DNA from: Bacillus_BD sp963765265 | Lineage (GTDB): Bacteria > Bacillota > Bacilli > Bacillales > Cytobacillaceae | Assembly (NCBI GenBank): GCA_963765265.1 | Contig: CAVXVN010000008.1 | Span: forward strand, 372,001-436,000 | Length of the DNA: 64,000 bases | Reading direction: 5' to 3' | Shown here: positions 25,740 through 36,605 of the stretch, piece by piece | Layout of the letters: the number at the start of each line of letters is the position of its first letter | How positions within the stretch are numbered: the first letter of the stretch is position 1 | Program-made: the position numbers and the translations under genes | The notes under the pieces: generated by a model | The model's database searches: none | The model's input: only the letters and a program-made list of their open reading frames with translations | Told to the model about the DNA's origin: nothing

Positions 25740-26964
25740 TTAATTTACTTTACTTAATTCTAATTCTTGTTCTTTTGCACGTTTTCTATGGCTACGACTT
25801 ACTTTCCCGTGTAAGAGGTAATAAACGATTAGACCTGCAAGGACAAAAATAGAACTATAAAAATATAAGGAGCTGTAGCCAATTTGTGCTCCAACGATTC
25901 CAACGATTACAGATCCGATCGCCATACCTGAGTCCATCGTCGACAAGAAAGTAGCCGTCGCAATGCCCGTTCTTTTCGGTGGTGCGATTTGGATCGCAAT
26001 CGTCTGTGCCGATGGAAAGATAGTCCCCCAACCGAGACCGATAAAGGCTGCAGACATTAGGAATAAAAACGCACCGTTAGCTTGACTTAATAGGAACATT
26101 CCGAAAGCAAAACTGATAATAGAAGGAATCATGATGACATTCGCTCCGTACAGATCGAACCATTTTCCGGTAAATGGCCTTGAGATAATTAGCGCAATCA
26201 CATAGACAATAAAGAAATAACTTGCCACTTCTGTCAATTGAAGTTCTTCTGCATAAACGGACACGAACGAAACAATTGATGCATAAACAAGGGCAAAAAA
26301 GAAACTTACAAGTGAAATTCGCATGGCAGACATCTCAATTAGGTCTTTCATGTTCAATCGTTTTTTCTTCACTACCCTTTCGGTTGTTTCCTTTTTCTTG
26401 TCTTTAGGTAGAGTGATTAAAAGTGCTGTGAATGTACCGATCACTACACTTGCGGCACTTATAGCAAACATTATAGTTGAGCCCCATCTGGTTAATCGCT
26501 AGTAATCCAACAAATGGTCCTAATGCCATGGAAATATTCATCATTAACCCATAATACCCCATCCCTTCCCCTTTTCTACCTTGAGGAATAATGGTAGCGA
26601 CAATCGTTCCCATTGACGTGGTGATCATCCCAAATCCAATTCCATGAATTAAACGCAAAATCGCTAAACTTATCAGCGAAGTGGTGAAAAAATACATAAA
26701 AGCCGCACCTAGATAAAGGATCAGTGAGGCAAACAAAACCTTTCTAATTCCATAAGATGCAATCCATTGACCTGCAATGGGACGAATCAGAATCGCTGCT
26801 ACATAAAACACTGCTACCAGTAATCCAGCTTGGACGGTATTACCTTGTAAATCCTGAATTAAATAAATCGGAATCGTCACAAGCAAGTAATAATAGTTTA
26901 GAAACATAAAAAAAGTAGTTAAACAGACTGATATATAATCTTTCGTCCAAAGTCGATTCTTCAA
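25740..26964 (-). pseudogene. MFS transporter (DHA1-like), frameshifted
   Basis: A 12-helix transporter of about 405 residues in two frames. The first half has motif A (GQWIASYGIRKVLFASLI) and GYYGLMMNISMALGPFVGLL; the second half repeats motif A in its second domain (GKWFDLYGANVIMI) and ends with a basic tail. The frame changes at a run of four C's (26482-26485, plus strand) where three would restore QMGSTIMFAIS. TTG at 26964 with GGGAGAGGA upstream is taken as start. Drug or metabolite efflux by family; substrate unknown. Confidence 0.84.
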
Positions 26965-27060
26965 GTGTATTCCTCTCCCGTTCAATAAATCGCCCAAATT
27001 ACTCTTCAATTTTATCACTTTTAAAAATATTTTTAAATAACTTATTTAACATGCTAATGC

Positions 27061-27162
27061 AAACAAGGGGACGGTTCTGCGTTTATGGGGAAACAAAGGG
27101 ACTGTTTTCTTGTTTCCAATTAGAGTACTAAAAAGAAACAAAAGAACCGTCCCTGCGTTTCT
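27061..27162. repeat. REP-like palindrome, rearranged copy F
   Basis: Two overlapping decayed arms: ACAAGGGGACGGTTCTGCG, then ACAAAGGGACTG and a distant AAGAACCGTCCC. It looks like one element inserted in or recombined with another. It fills much of the 318-bp spacer between the MFS and SleL-like genes. Confidence 0.65.
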
Positions 27163-27282
27163 ATCATTTTAAAAACTTAATCTCGATACACAGAAAGAAA
27201 TAGTTGATAAGTGATGTCCTTATGGTCAATTACTTTCGGCGACTGTTCTTTGTTGTACATAGTAATTAAGTTATTCCATTTA

Positions 27283-28546
27283 TTATACCTTTATAATTGT
27301 AAAAAACTTTGTTAGAAGCCAAGTTCCTGGCGTGAATCCAAGAGTTAATTGCCATGCACCTAGACCTTGTAATCCATATTCACGAATGAGTAACATTTTA
27401 GCACCCATACTTCTTACATCTTCAAACCAAACTTCATGTGTTAATCCCTGCTGACCTGTATAGCGAAAAAAGGGAGACTCAAATTCAGTTGAATATTGTA
27501 TCGGTGATTGGTACCTCATTGCTGTTTCTACAGCATTTTGATTTGAAATCGCTGTTGCAACCCTTCCATGGACTGTACGGAATAATCCAATCGTAACCGT
27601 ATAAAGGCACACCTAAAATGATTTTTCTGCTAGGAACATATCTTAAAGCAAATTCAACCGTTCTTCTGACCTCAGTAATGGGAGCTACAGGTCCTGGTAC
27701 ACTTCCTGCATGGTGCCAGTCATAAGCCATAATAAACATAAAATCCACTACTGAACCAATCCCACCATAATCATACCCTCTTAGCCATGGTATTTCTTCG
27801 TTTGTTTTTGCAGGAACCGCAATAGTTAATGTGCGATCTAATGGCTGTAAACGATCTCGTAATTCACTTAAAAAACCTGTAAAAAGATCTCTATCTTCAG
27901 CCATAACACGTTCAAAATCAATATTAACTCCACCATACCCCCTATTGGTCACTAAATAAGAAATATTATTAACAAGGTTCGTTCTTGCAGTAGGACTGTT
28001 TAATACTTGATGAACTAGTTCAGGACTAAAACCTTCAGGTGTTAAATTTGTGATAGTCACAAGAGGTCTAACGCGATAATTCCAAGCTGTTTGAATAGCA
28101 GTAAGATCATTTAAGGTATTTGCGATATCTCCATTACTAGCAATGTGATATTCAAAAATTGATATGGATGTTGAATAATGGGCAAAGTCACTGATTAAAG
28201 CCCGGTCCAATTCCGGGCTTCGAGTAACGTAGAAGCTCAGTGTAGATGCAAGATAATTCGATATATCAGGAATCGTGAGTCTCATCCCTGGTTGTAATGC
28301 AGACGGGTTAACAGTAGGATTTGCATTTGTTAGTTGTTCTAAGGATAGGAAAGATTTTCTGGCAATTTCAAAAAGTGTGTCTCCAAGTTGTACAATATAA
28401 GTATATAATGGAACGAGTAAGGCCTGACCTGGAACAATATTGGTTTCCACTAGACCATTCACACGGCGAATCTCATCAATCGAAATTCCGTATCTCTTAC
28501 TGATCGTAAATAAGGATTCACCAGTCTGAACCTCATGAAAAAACAT
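27283..28546 (-). pseudogene. Spore cortex-lytic glycosidase, LysM-LysM-GH18 (SleL/YaaH-like), frameshifted
   Basis: About 420 residues. Two LysM peptidoglycan-binding repeats (HEVQTGESLFTISKRYG and YIVQLGDTLFEIARKSF) are followed by a GH18 domain with catalytic GVNIDFERV and FMFIMAYDWHH. This is the layout of SleL/YaaH, the N-acetylglucosaminidase that degrades cortex fragments during germination. No signal peptide, as expected for a spore-localised enzyme. After GVPLYGYDW the frame shifts near 27560 (one extra G) and continues GRVATAISNQNAVETAMRYQ to the end. ATG 28546 with GGGGGC upstream. Confidence 0.88.
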
Positions 28547-28611
28547 ATTTAGCCCCCTATTTAAATTTGGTATAATATGTTTTTTTGTCATCATTCTTTA
28601 ACTTATATAGT

Positions 28612-28845
28612 TTATAAATCATTTTTTATTTTTAGAACCCCAAAAAAAGGAGCAGATATCGCTACTCCCATTTCAACATATTCAGCCGGTCTTGGTCTCG
28701 CATCCAGACCAGAACTTTCTACATAAGCAAATAAATCGCTTGATATATCGAGGTTGGAAACCAAAATTTTTTCACTATGTACTGGAAATCGAAGGTGAGG
28801 TTTTTCATATGGTTCCAAGTCTGCTCCGAAAGCAATTTTAAAATC
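28612..28845 (-). pseudogene. Unknown gene remnant
   Basis: An open reading after a stop codon: WIDFKIAFGADLEPYEKPHLRFPVHSEK... ending ...SAPFFGVLKIKNDL. The codon use and amino-acid mix look genuinely coding, but no start codon with a ribosome site is present (only a TTG at 28818), and the upstream frame is closed. Probably the 3' end of a truncated gene. I do not recognise the family. Confidence 0.4.
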
Positions 28846-29130
28846 AATCCATTATTTTCTAAACACTTTTTTAGAACAAGGTAGGAGCGGACTTCTTGAC
28901 AGCCCAAATTGCAGAGAGAGGGACAGACTCTTTTTGCATTTTTTTATTGGCTACTTTCGGTCAGAATCGTGAATAATAAAAGTAGTCCATAATAGGATGT
29001 ATAACATTTACAAAATGGTATATGTTCAGGTTGCTTTATTGTACTACTTGTTTCAACCAAATTAAGAAAGCTGAAGATATTAGAAGAACAGATCATTTTA
29101 AAGTCGCGAATTATTAGGAGATGAATCGTT

Positions 29131-30225
29131 TTGTCATGGAAATTATTCTTTTCATACGAATTCATAAAAGATATTAGAATTTCACTAGGTATCTTTTTGT
29201 CGTTCTTAGTTTTTCGGAAGATATTTGCCAAGTATGTCATTGCTCTGATCGTAAAAAGGATTCAAAAAGAAACACATCCTTTTTACTATCACATGTTTTT
29301 ATCATTTGAAAAACCAATTCAGTGGCTGTTTATTCTATTAGGAATTTATTTATCCACTTGGTATCTTCCTCATTTTGATCAAACACATATTTTATTTGTA
29401 AAATTAGTAAAATCCGCTATTATCTTTCTTGTAGGTTGGGGGTTGTTTAACTTATCATCTTCATCTACGCTTATTTTTGCAAAGCTTAACGAAAGATTCA
29501 ATTTTGAAATGGATGAAATACTCATCCCTTTCTTGTCTAAATTATTGCGAGTAATCATTGTCGTTGTCATCTTTAGTGGGATTGCACAAGAATTTAATTA
29601 TAATGTTGTTGGTTTGGTTGGAGGTTTAGGATTAGGCGGACTTGCATTTGCCCTAGCTGCTAAGGATGCACTCAGTAATTTATTTGGCGGAGTCGTCATC
29701 ATTACAGAAAAACCTTTTACAATTGGAGATTGGATTTTGACACCTAGCGTAGAAGGTACAGTTGAGACGATTACTTTTAGAAGTACAAAGATACGAACAT
29801 TTGCACAAGCACTCGTAACTGTACCAAATGCAAAATTAGCAAATGAATCCATAACGAACTGGAGTGAAATGGGAAAAAGGCGGATTGTGTTCAATTTAAG
29901 TGTAACGTATGAAACACCCAAAGAAAAGTTAGAAGGTGTTATTAAAAAGATAGAGTATACGCTGAAAAATCACTCTGGAATCCACCAGGACACAATCATT
30001 ACTAAGTTTGATAAATATGGAGTAGATGGATTAGATATTTACATTTATTTTTTCACAAAAACAACAGTCTGGTTAGATTTCTTAAAAATAAAAGAAGAAG
30101 TCAACTATAAAATAATGGATATCCTTAATAATGAAGGGGTTTCCCTTGCAATACCTAATAGAAAGTTATATGTAGATTCAAAAACTGAAGAAAATGGTAA
30201 AGTTAGGTATGAGTCTGTAAAGTGA
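29131..30225 (+). CDS. MscS-type mechanosensitive channel
   Basis: A 364-residue protein with four to five membrane helices. The pore helix VVGLVGGLGLGGLAFALAAKDALSNLFGGVVI is the glycine/alanine-packed TM3 of MscS, followed by the beta domain (PFTIGDWI, GTVETITFRSTKIRTFAQALVTVPNAKLAN) and a cytoplasmic vestibule domain. It opens when turgor rises and releases solutes during osmotic down-shock. TTG start with AGGAG ten bases upstream. Resembles the longer YhdY-type paralogues. Single gene. Confidence 0.93.
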   Translation: MSWKLFFSYEFIKDIRISLGIFLSFLVFRKIFAKYVIALIVKRIQKETHPFYYHMFLSFEKPIQWLFILLGIYLSTWYLPHFDQTHILFVKLVKSAIIFLVGWGLFNLSSSSTLIFAKLNERFNFEMDEILIPFLSKLLRVIIVVVIFSGIAQEFNYNVVGLVGGLGLGGLAFALAAKDALSNLFGGVVIITEKPFTIGDWILTPSVEGTVETITFRSTKIRTFAQALVTVPNAKLANESITNWSEMGKRRIVFNLSVTYETPKEKLEGVIKKIEYTLKNHSGIHQDTIITKFDKYGVDGLDIYIYFFTKTTVWLDFLKIKEEVNYKIMDILNNEGVSLAIPNRKLYVDSKTEENGKVRYESVK

Positions 30226-30276
30226 AGTGCCTAAATCCTGCACTGGATTTTCATACCATCTTTTGTTGATTGATTT

Positions 30277-30305
30277 TAAACTTCCTTGGTTATAGAGGAA
30301 GTTTA
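30277..30305. terminator. Hairpin after the MscS gene
   Basis: TAAACTTCCT / AGGAAGTTTA, perfect 10-bp stem between the convergent MscS and GNAT genes; no T-run of note. Confidence 0.5.
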
Positions 30306-30356
30306 TGGATGTACATCTTGATTCATTGGAAGTTGTTATCATAAGAAAGAAGTTTT

Positions 30357-30839
30357 TTATGATTCATTCAAATCTTTTATATACCACGCATTCATAGCAG
30401 AATGGTCAGAACCTGATAATGGTTCACGCAAAAGTGTAAATCCAAATTTTTCATATAATATACATGCAGTTTTTAATTCATGCTGTGTTTCTAAGTAGCA
30501 CTTTATATAATGTTCAGAGGCAAATGACAAAGCTGTTTCCATTAGTTTCTTTGCAAACCCTAAACCTTGTGTTTTTGGACTTAAGTATAGCTTTTGCAAT
30601 TCGCAAACTTTGTCTTGTTCGTTAAACGGTGCTATACCAATTCCGCCAACAACTTCTCCTTCCATTTCTACTACCCAATAGTTCGCATGTTTTAAATTAG
30701 TATAATATTGGTGAAGGTTGTTAAGTTGAGGGTCAAAATAAGCTGTTCCAGGAATCGCTAATCCAAGTGATTTTAGTGAATCTTGTATTATTTTTTTTAC
30801 TTTTGCATTGTCTTCTTTTTTAATTTCTCGAATAATCAT
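30357..30839 (-). CDS. GNAT family N-acetyltransferase
   Basis: A 160-residue acetyl-CoA-dependent acetyltransferase. It shows the acceptor-side strand YWVVEMEGEVVGGIGIA, the CoA loop region LYLSPKTQGLGFAKKLME (variant of Q/RxxGxG/A) and the C-terminal YEKFGFTLL. ATG behind GGAG. Transcribed alone after the helicase. The substrate cannot be told from sequence. Confidence 0.9.
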   Translation of the reverse strand: MIIREIKKEDNAKVKKIIQDSLKSLGLAIPGTAYFDPQLNNLHQYYTNLKHANYWVVEMEGEVVGGIGIAPFNEQDKVCELQKLYLSPKTQGLGFAKKLMETALSFASEHYIKCYLETQHELKTACILYEKFGFTLLREPLSGSDHSAMNAWYIKDLNES

Positions 30840-30878
30840 ATATGATCTCCTTCAATATTTCTTTTTCTACAGAAAAAT

Positions 30879-30924
30879 GGATGCCTCCCCCTATACACGT
30901 GAAAGCACTAAGGGACAGGCATCC
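30879..30924. terminator. Hairpin after the SF1 helicase gene
   Basis: GGATGCCT with CCCCT, and the complementary AGGG...AGGCATCC arm, enclose an 18-base loop, 33 bases past the helicase stop. The GCCT/AGGC core is related to the CAGGCACC repeat family. Confidence 0.5.
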
Positions 30925-30957
30925 ACATCCTAGGTGACAAGAATTAAGTCTTATGAA

Positions 30958-33900
30958 TCAATTTAAAACTTTCTCTCGAACCTCTTCAGCCTTTAACAAT
31001 TCTTTTATTCTCTGATCCATTCTCTCAATTTCAGCTGAAGGATTCTTCCACCAGTTTCTACTCCAGATCCGTTCGATTGTCCAGCCCCTACTTTCAAGAT
31101 ATTTTTGACGATAAACATCTCGTTCCTTCGCATTGGTTGAACTATGATACATCGCACCATCACATTCAATTCCTAAAATATATTTCGAAGAATCTTGTGG
31201 GTGGATAACCGCTAAATCAATTCGGTATCCTGACATCCCTACCTGGGTCGTTACCTCATATCCAAGGTTTCTTAATTGGCTATACACCTGCTCTTCGAAT
31301 GGAGAATCAAAGTGCAATTCTTTATCTTGCACATGAGTATCCACATTTTCATTGATTTCTTGCACGACAGCCTTAATTTGATCAAACCCGGCATTGGAAA
31401 CAGCCCTTACATATTTCAAATAAGACTTCAGTAACTTGGGTCCCATTTGTTCCGTGTTGGCTACATTCAGTTCTTCAGGTTCAATACTGGAGACAACGAT
31501 AATCCCTTCTTTTGCTCTTGTGATCGCCACATTAAGTCGATTTTCTCCACCCTTTTGGTTTAACATGCCAAATCGATTATAAACCTTTCCTTCCTCATTC
31601 TTTGCATAACCGATTGAGAAAAGAATGATATCTCTTTCATCCCCTTGGACATTTTCGATGTTTTTCACAAAGACTCTTTCATCAAGGTCTTTTATCATCA
31701 TTTGATTATAGACGTGTGTTAAATTCCAGATCTTTCTTTAATGCTTTGTCTATTTGATCCTGTACTTTTGTTTGCTGCTTTGAGTTAAATGTTATAATTC
31801 CAACCGTTTTCCCGGGTTGATTGATTAATAGATCTTTTAAAACATTTACTACCTCTATTGCTTCGATTTCATTGGACTGATTCATCCATCTACCATCGAC
31901 TTTCTTCCATTTGATCGCGGGTGGATTTTTAAATGGAATCACATTTGGAGCAATTTGTATTTGTCCATTATAAAATGCGTGATTGGAATAATTGATAAGC
32001 TCCTCATATTTCGAACGATGATGCCATTGAAGAAGCTTTTCAGGAAATCTCCTCTTTGCCAAATTTAAAAGACTCATAGATTCGTCGATCTCGTATTCTT
32101 CTTCCTCATCATCCTCGTTAACAACTGAAGCTTGAAACATATTAAATGGTGGTAACTGTTTTTCGTCACCCGCAATAATGACCTGTTTCCCTCGATAAAC
32201 AGCCGGAATTCCACTTTCAACGGTACATTGAGATGCTTCATCAAAAATGACTAAATCAAACAATCCCTCTTGTAATGGAAAAATAGATGAAACCGTTTCA
32301 GGAGAAGCTAACCACATAGGCAGGATATCCACTAAACCATTTCCAGCAAAATGATTGACAAATTTACGCAGAGGCCAAATCTGCCTTTTCTTCCCTACCT
32401 GATGCTTTAGCTCTCTCATACTTTTTGAATGGCTTGATTGAACCATTTCGACTTTTTTCGTTAAGTGATGAATAAGATATTGAGCTGCGATTTTTTGTTT
32501 ATCCTCAATAAGTGTTGCAAAGGATTCCCTAATCCTCGAGAATTCATTGGTAGAAATCTTTTGGACTTGCGGGTATTCTTTTTCCGTTTGGTCAATCCAT
32601 TCGATATAAGCTGAGTTTTTCAATAAATGAACCCAATAATCAGAAAGTCGCATTCCATTATTTGATGTTTTTTGCTGAAGCTGTAGAATCACTTTTTTCT
32701 CAAGTTCGGAACAATGATTCCAATATACATCCATTTGCTGTAGCTCTTCAAAATCACGATGAAAATATTCCATTATTCTATCTAATTCATTTAATGGAAT
32801 ATCTCCTTCTGAAATTCTATTTTTGAATTCTTCTATTTTTGAATCCTTAAGATATCTTTTTAGTTTTTCTATTTCTCCAACCATTTTTTTCGTCACTTCG
32901 CCTAACTGATGCATAAGAATTAAAGACTTCTTAAGAGTAAGCCATTCTGCAGAAATGATTCCTTTAAATTTTTGACCATCAAGCAATTCTGCAATAATAT
33001 TCTTACCAGAAAAAGAAGTCCACCACCATGACCTTAAACCTTGTAATCTACTTTTATGATCATCCTCTAAATCAGGATAAATCTTGTCTAATTTATCTTC
33101 TATTAACCAGATGTAGGCAGGAGTCATTTTTTCATGATCTAACGAATCTAGATATTTAGATGCTTCCTTTGCTTGATAGATTAAGTCATTTAACAACTCG
33201 ATTGCTTCAAGCTTTTCTTTCATATTAAAGTTTGCAAACGTTTTTCGCTCTTTTAATGGATACTCACTGTCACCAAATCGGTCAAACCATTCAGCATAGG
33301 TATACACCTTCTCTGAAACATCCATTAATCTATCCTTATTTAATGAAGGCAGTATTTCATTTAAATCAATCATTTGATTTGTATCCTCTACGGGCTTTGC
33401 CATGCCATACAAATCATATAACCGGAGTCCAAAGCTCTGATACTTATATAAAGCTTCTGCGATACGATTCAACAATTCCTCTTGCGTATTTAATTTATTG
33501 GAAGCAGCGACTAATTGATTACGAGCATTTTCAAAGGAAACTTGATTTTGATCTAGTACGGCTCCTATCTGCGCATAAAGCTTTTCCCTGTCCTTCTTTT
33601 CATCATGGACGAGTGCAACATGGTTACTCAGGCCTAAACTATCCAGTCGTTGATAGACAACATCTAACGCAGCAGGCTTTTTACAAACGACTAATACTTT
33701 CTTTTCTTGATGAAGAGCATCCGTAATTAAATTCACAATGACTTGTGACTTTCCGGTTCCTGGTGGTCCATGAACAACCAGCCCTTTTCTGAAACGTGCT
33801 TCCTTCAATATTTCTTCCTGTGATCCATCTGCTTGTAATAGGGTCAAAATGTCTAAATCCTGATTAGGATCAGGCTCTGTACTTAATGGTTCCCCATCAT

Positions 33901-34711
33901 GATCGAGCTCAAGATCTAGAGGTTCAATCAATTCACCTACTAAAGATAGACGATTGTCATTGGATAAGGCGATGAGCTCCTCATAATCTTTCACTAAAGA
34001 GGACTCACCTTGGGGGAAATTTCCTATCACTGCATTTTCCAATAAGGTAAGCTGAGCAACTGGAGGTTCTTCCTCTTTTTTATATTCTTTGAGTGGAGCG
34101 ATTCCTTGCCCGGTAAAGGAAACATTCATTTCATATTCTTTTAAAAAGGAAATCCAGTCATGGACGTTATCGTTTGCTGCCTGTTCAGCTGCTTGTTCAA
34201 AAAACTCTTTTGCAAACGAAACGTTATTTAGCTTTTTAAAGGCTAAAAACAGAGTACGATTGATTTGAGGACCCGCTTCATCCAATTTGAGAAACCACTT
34301 TTGTGGAGTCGTATTGGTTTTTTCAAGTCTTACTGGGTAAAGGAATAGCGGTGCTTGAAAAAAGGTTCCATCAGAGAAGGTTCCTGATAAAAAAGGAAAA
34401 CCCAAATAGAAGTCATGGATTCCTGTTTCTTTTTCAATGTCTTTTATATTTCTATATAAATCAGTCAGTTTTTTGGAAAGGAGCATGGAAGATTCATCGT
34501 TGATTTTTGGCTTTAACAAGGTAATTTCATTTTTAGATTGGCTGATGACTTGTTCAACGATTGAAGCACTGACGATTTCTTCATTGGATAACGGGTCTAG
34601 CTCGGTTAAATCAAAGCTCCATTTATTATAAAGCTTCAACAATCGTATGGAGCGATTGCTCCGACTAATATTATTGAGCTTATCCCTCATATGAATCAAT
34701 TGATCTTTCAT
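30958..34711 (-). pseudogene. Large SF1 (UPF1/DNA2-like) helicase with C-terminal Vsr-like nuclease, frameshifted
   Basis: About 1,250 residues. An N-terminal unknown domain (1-280) leads to Walker A VVHGPPGTGKSQVI, a long helical insert, Walker B FDLVIFDEASQCTVESG and IIAGDEKQLPP. After a frameshift near 31705 come the helicase C motifs (VQGDERDIILFS, RLNVAITRAKEGIIVV) and a nuclease domain of the DUF559/Vsr kind: FDSPFEEQVYSQL, YRIDLAVI, GIECDGAMYH, RDVYRQKYLESRGW. Helicase-nuclease fusions of this kind are frequent in anti-phage and DNA-repair loci. ATG at 34711. One base too many explains the break. Confidence 0.85.
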
Positions 34712-34842
34712 TCTTAAACCTCTTTCTATTTACCCCATATCTATTCGTATCACTATATTTTAAAAAGAATATTTTTCACAATCATAAATGTAAGAAGCCT
34801 TGCATAGATGACCTAAAATATTATAACAGAAAATGATAACAA

Positions 34843-34891
34843 ACAGGGGGACGGTTCTTGCGTTTCCAAACGCAAGAACCGTCCCCCTTGT
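34843..34891. repeat. REP-like palindrome, copy G
   Basis: 49 bp, ACAGGGGGACGG...CCGTCCCCCTTGT then CACTA. The CTA of this tail is the stop codon of the HD gene (34894-34896). Confidence 0.9.
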
Positions 34892-34893
34892 CA

Positions 34894-35439
34894 CTACAAT
34901 GAGCCAAATACCCCTTTTACAGTATTCTCCAATTCTTGAATAAGTTTGAATTCCCTTTTTCTTGGTGCTAATTCTTTCACAATACTAGAATAGTACCAGT
35001 GCTGCTTCTGTTTTCCACGGTTGAAGCGATTCCATAGTTTCTCTCCATTGTTGACAAGGTCATCTTGAATCGATTTCAGGTTATGAAGCTTGTCCGCAGT
35101 AATCACTTGAATTTCCTCTAAATTGGCATCTTTTAAGCTTTCAATGGTGTGCTGTTTTCGTTTTTCCCATGGTAGACTTTTATCTTGTTCGCTAGCAGAA
35201 CGAACCAATTGAGCGATCTTGCTTCCAAATTGTTCTGCCAGTTCCTCGTAAGTAGTTGAAGTGTCCTCGAGTGTATCATGCAGGATGCCAGCAACAATGA
35301 CTTCATCACTGCATTTCGCTTTTTGCAAAAGCATTCCTACTGCGAATGGATGCGTAATGTATGGAATGTCAGTCGATTTCCTTGTTTGATCTCTATGTGC
35401 CATTGCCGCAAAAATAATAGCTTGATCAATGATGCTCAT
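34894..35439 (-). CDS. HD-domain hydrolase, SpoT/MESH1-like small alarmone hydrolase
   Basis: A 181-residue single-domain metal-dependent phosphohydrolase. HD motifs: AAMAHRDQTRKSTDIPYITHP, the metal pair in GILHDTLEDT, and later ADKLHNLKSI. This is the hydrolase half of RelA/SpoT without the synthetase, so (p)ppGpp or a related nucleotide is the likely substrate. Perfect AAAGGAGG site before the ATG. Its stop codon falls inside the tail of a REP-like repeat. It is transcribed alone, upstream of the helicase on the same strand. Confidence 0.88.
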   Translation of the reverse strand: MSIIDQAIIFAAMAHRDQTRKSTDIPYITHPFAVGMLLQKAKCSDEVIVAGILHDTLEDTSTTYEELAEQFGSKIAQLVRSASEQDKSLPWEKRKQHTIESLKDANLEEIQVITADKLHNLKSIQDDLVNNGEKLWNRFNRGKQKQHWYYSSIVKELAPRKREFKLIQELENTVKGVFGSL

Positions 35440-35731
35440 GTAAAATACCTCCTTTAACTTTTCCCTTGAAAAAAAATGATCATTTAACCTTGAATTTCTA
35501 TCGATATGAGTATTTAAGTATACAAAGTTAAATCATCATTATTCCTCAACTTCCATAAGGTATACCTTATCTTTATATCTTCCCCTTACTTCAGTTTTTT
35601 TCTTTCGAATCTTTCTATATCTTCAAAAATATATTCAAAGAACAGAATAGAATAACAGAGTAAGAGAAAAGACTTGGTTTACGAAGTTTATTATATACTG
35701 AAATATCCTACAATCTAACTAATTAATAAAA

Positions 35732-35756
35732 GCGCCCTTCAACCTAAGAAGGGCGC
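35732..35756 (-). terminator. Terminator of the gentisate operon
   Basis: GCGCCCTTC / GAAGGGCGC stem with a T-rich tail on the minus strand, 37 bases beyond the dioxygenase remnant stop. The rest of the 35440-35792 spacer shows nothing recognisable. Confidence 0.85.
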
Positions 35757-35792
35757 ACCACTGTAGAATATGTTAATTATAGAAAATATATT

Positions 35793-36081
35793 TTATACTA
35801 ATACCGCATTGAATTCGGATGTTACTTCTTGTTTTCCGTTGTTTGTATCTAACACTTGTTCTTGTTCGATATCGAAACGTTCCATAATTGGAAGATCGCT
35901 TACCGAGAATAAGTAAGTGTCTTTTGTTGCAAGACCGCTTGGTAAGTATTGCAACCAGGCTGCCATCGTTGGGTTCGCTGTTTGTCCATTAGATGGGTTA
36001 ATGTATTCTACTGCATAACCATCGTATGGATCTGGATCAAATGCGCTTAAACCTTGGATGGCATCAACCGTATGTTTCCAT
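35793..36081 (-). pseudogene. Gentisate 1,2-dioxygenase remnant
   Basis: A decayed cupin gene with no start codon. The reading WKHTVDAIQGLSAFDP then GYAVEYINPSNG and PTMAAWLQYLPSGLATK matches the middle of gentisate dioxygenase, and it jumps straight to DTYLFSVSDLPIMERFD near the C terminus. The whole first cupin and about 60 residues of the second are therefore missing. The next two genes on the same operon are the following enzymes of gentisate breakdown, which supports the assignment. A pathway starting from gentisate cannot work through this copy. Confidence 0.7.
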
Positions 36082-36103
36082 TAAAAATTTCTTCGATGGC
36101 TAC

Positions 36104-36601
36104 TTACACTTCTGCAAATTTTGAAAGGTTACGTTGAATCTGCCCTTTGTGACCAGCAAGATGCTCATCAATAAAATGACCAATAATAAATGAAATTGGT
36201 TTATTACCGAATTTCGCAAAATTCCGATGTGGTGATTCAATCTTCAATTGTTCTTCGGTTAGATTACCTAATGCAGCACGAACCTCATCCCTCAAAAGCA
36301 TCACGCCAAACAATGTTTTTTCCACAGATAAGTCATCAGGCTTGGATACAGCATCTAAACGAGCGGCATGCTGTAATCCTCTTCCCCATTCACATCCTGG
36401 TTGTTCCAAAACTCTTTTAATTTCATTGAGCCAATAGGGTGTTGCTTCGTTGACGTGAGATACGATTTGTAAAATGGACCATTCTTCCTCGGACGGATTC
36501 CAACGAATAACATCTTCTGGGAGACCCTTGCAAGCTCCGACGATTCCAGCAAGGGATTCCTCGATGGAAGTCAAATATTCTTGGATTGTTTTTTCAGTCA
36601 T
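36104..36601 (-). CDS. DinB-fold thiol-dependent maleylpyruvate isomerase
   Basis: A 165-residue four-helix DinB protein. The metal-binding pattern shows as histidines in LQIVSHVNEATPYWL and IIGHFIDEHLAGHKGQI. In Actinobacteria and Firmicutes, DinB-like enzymes isomerise maleylpyruvate to fumarylpyruvate using mycothiol or bacillithiol. The position between a gentisate dioxygenase remnant and an FAH-type hydrolase fits exactly that step. GAGGG precedes the ATG, and it starts 4 bases after the hydrolase stop. A general thiol transferase role is the alternative. Confidence 0.78.
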   Translation of the reverse strand: MTEKTIQEYLTSIEESLAGIVGACKGLPEDVIRWNPSEEEWSILQIVSHVNEATPYWLNEIKRVLEQPGCEWGRGLQHAARLDAVSKPDDLSVEKTLFGVMLLRDEVRAALGNLTEEQLKIESPHRNFAKFGNKPISFIIGHFIDEHLAGHKGQIQRNLSKFAEV

Positions 36602-36605
36602 ATGA

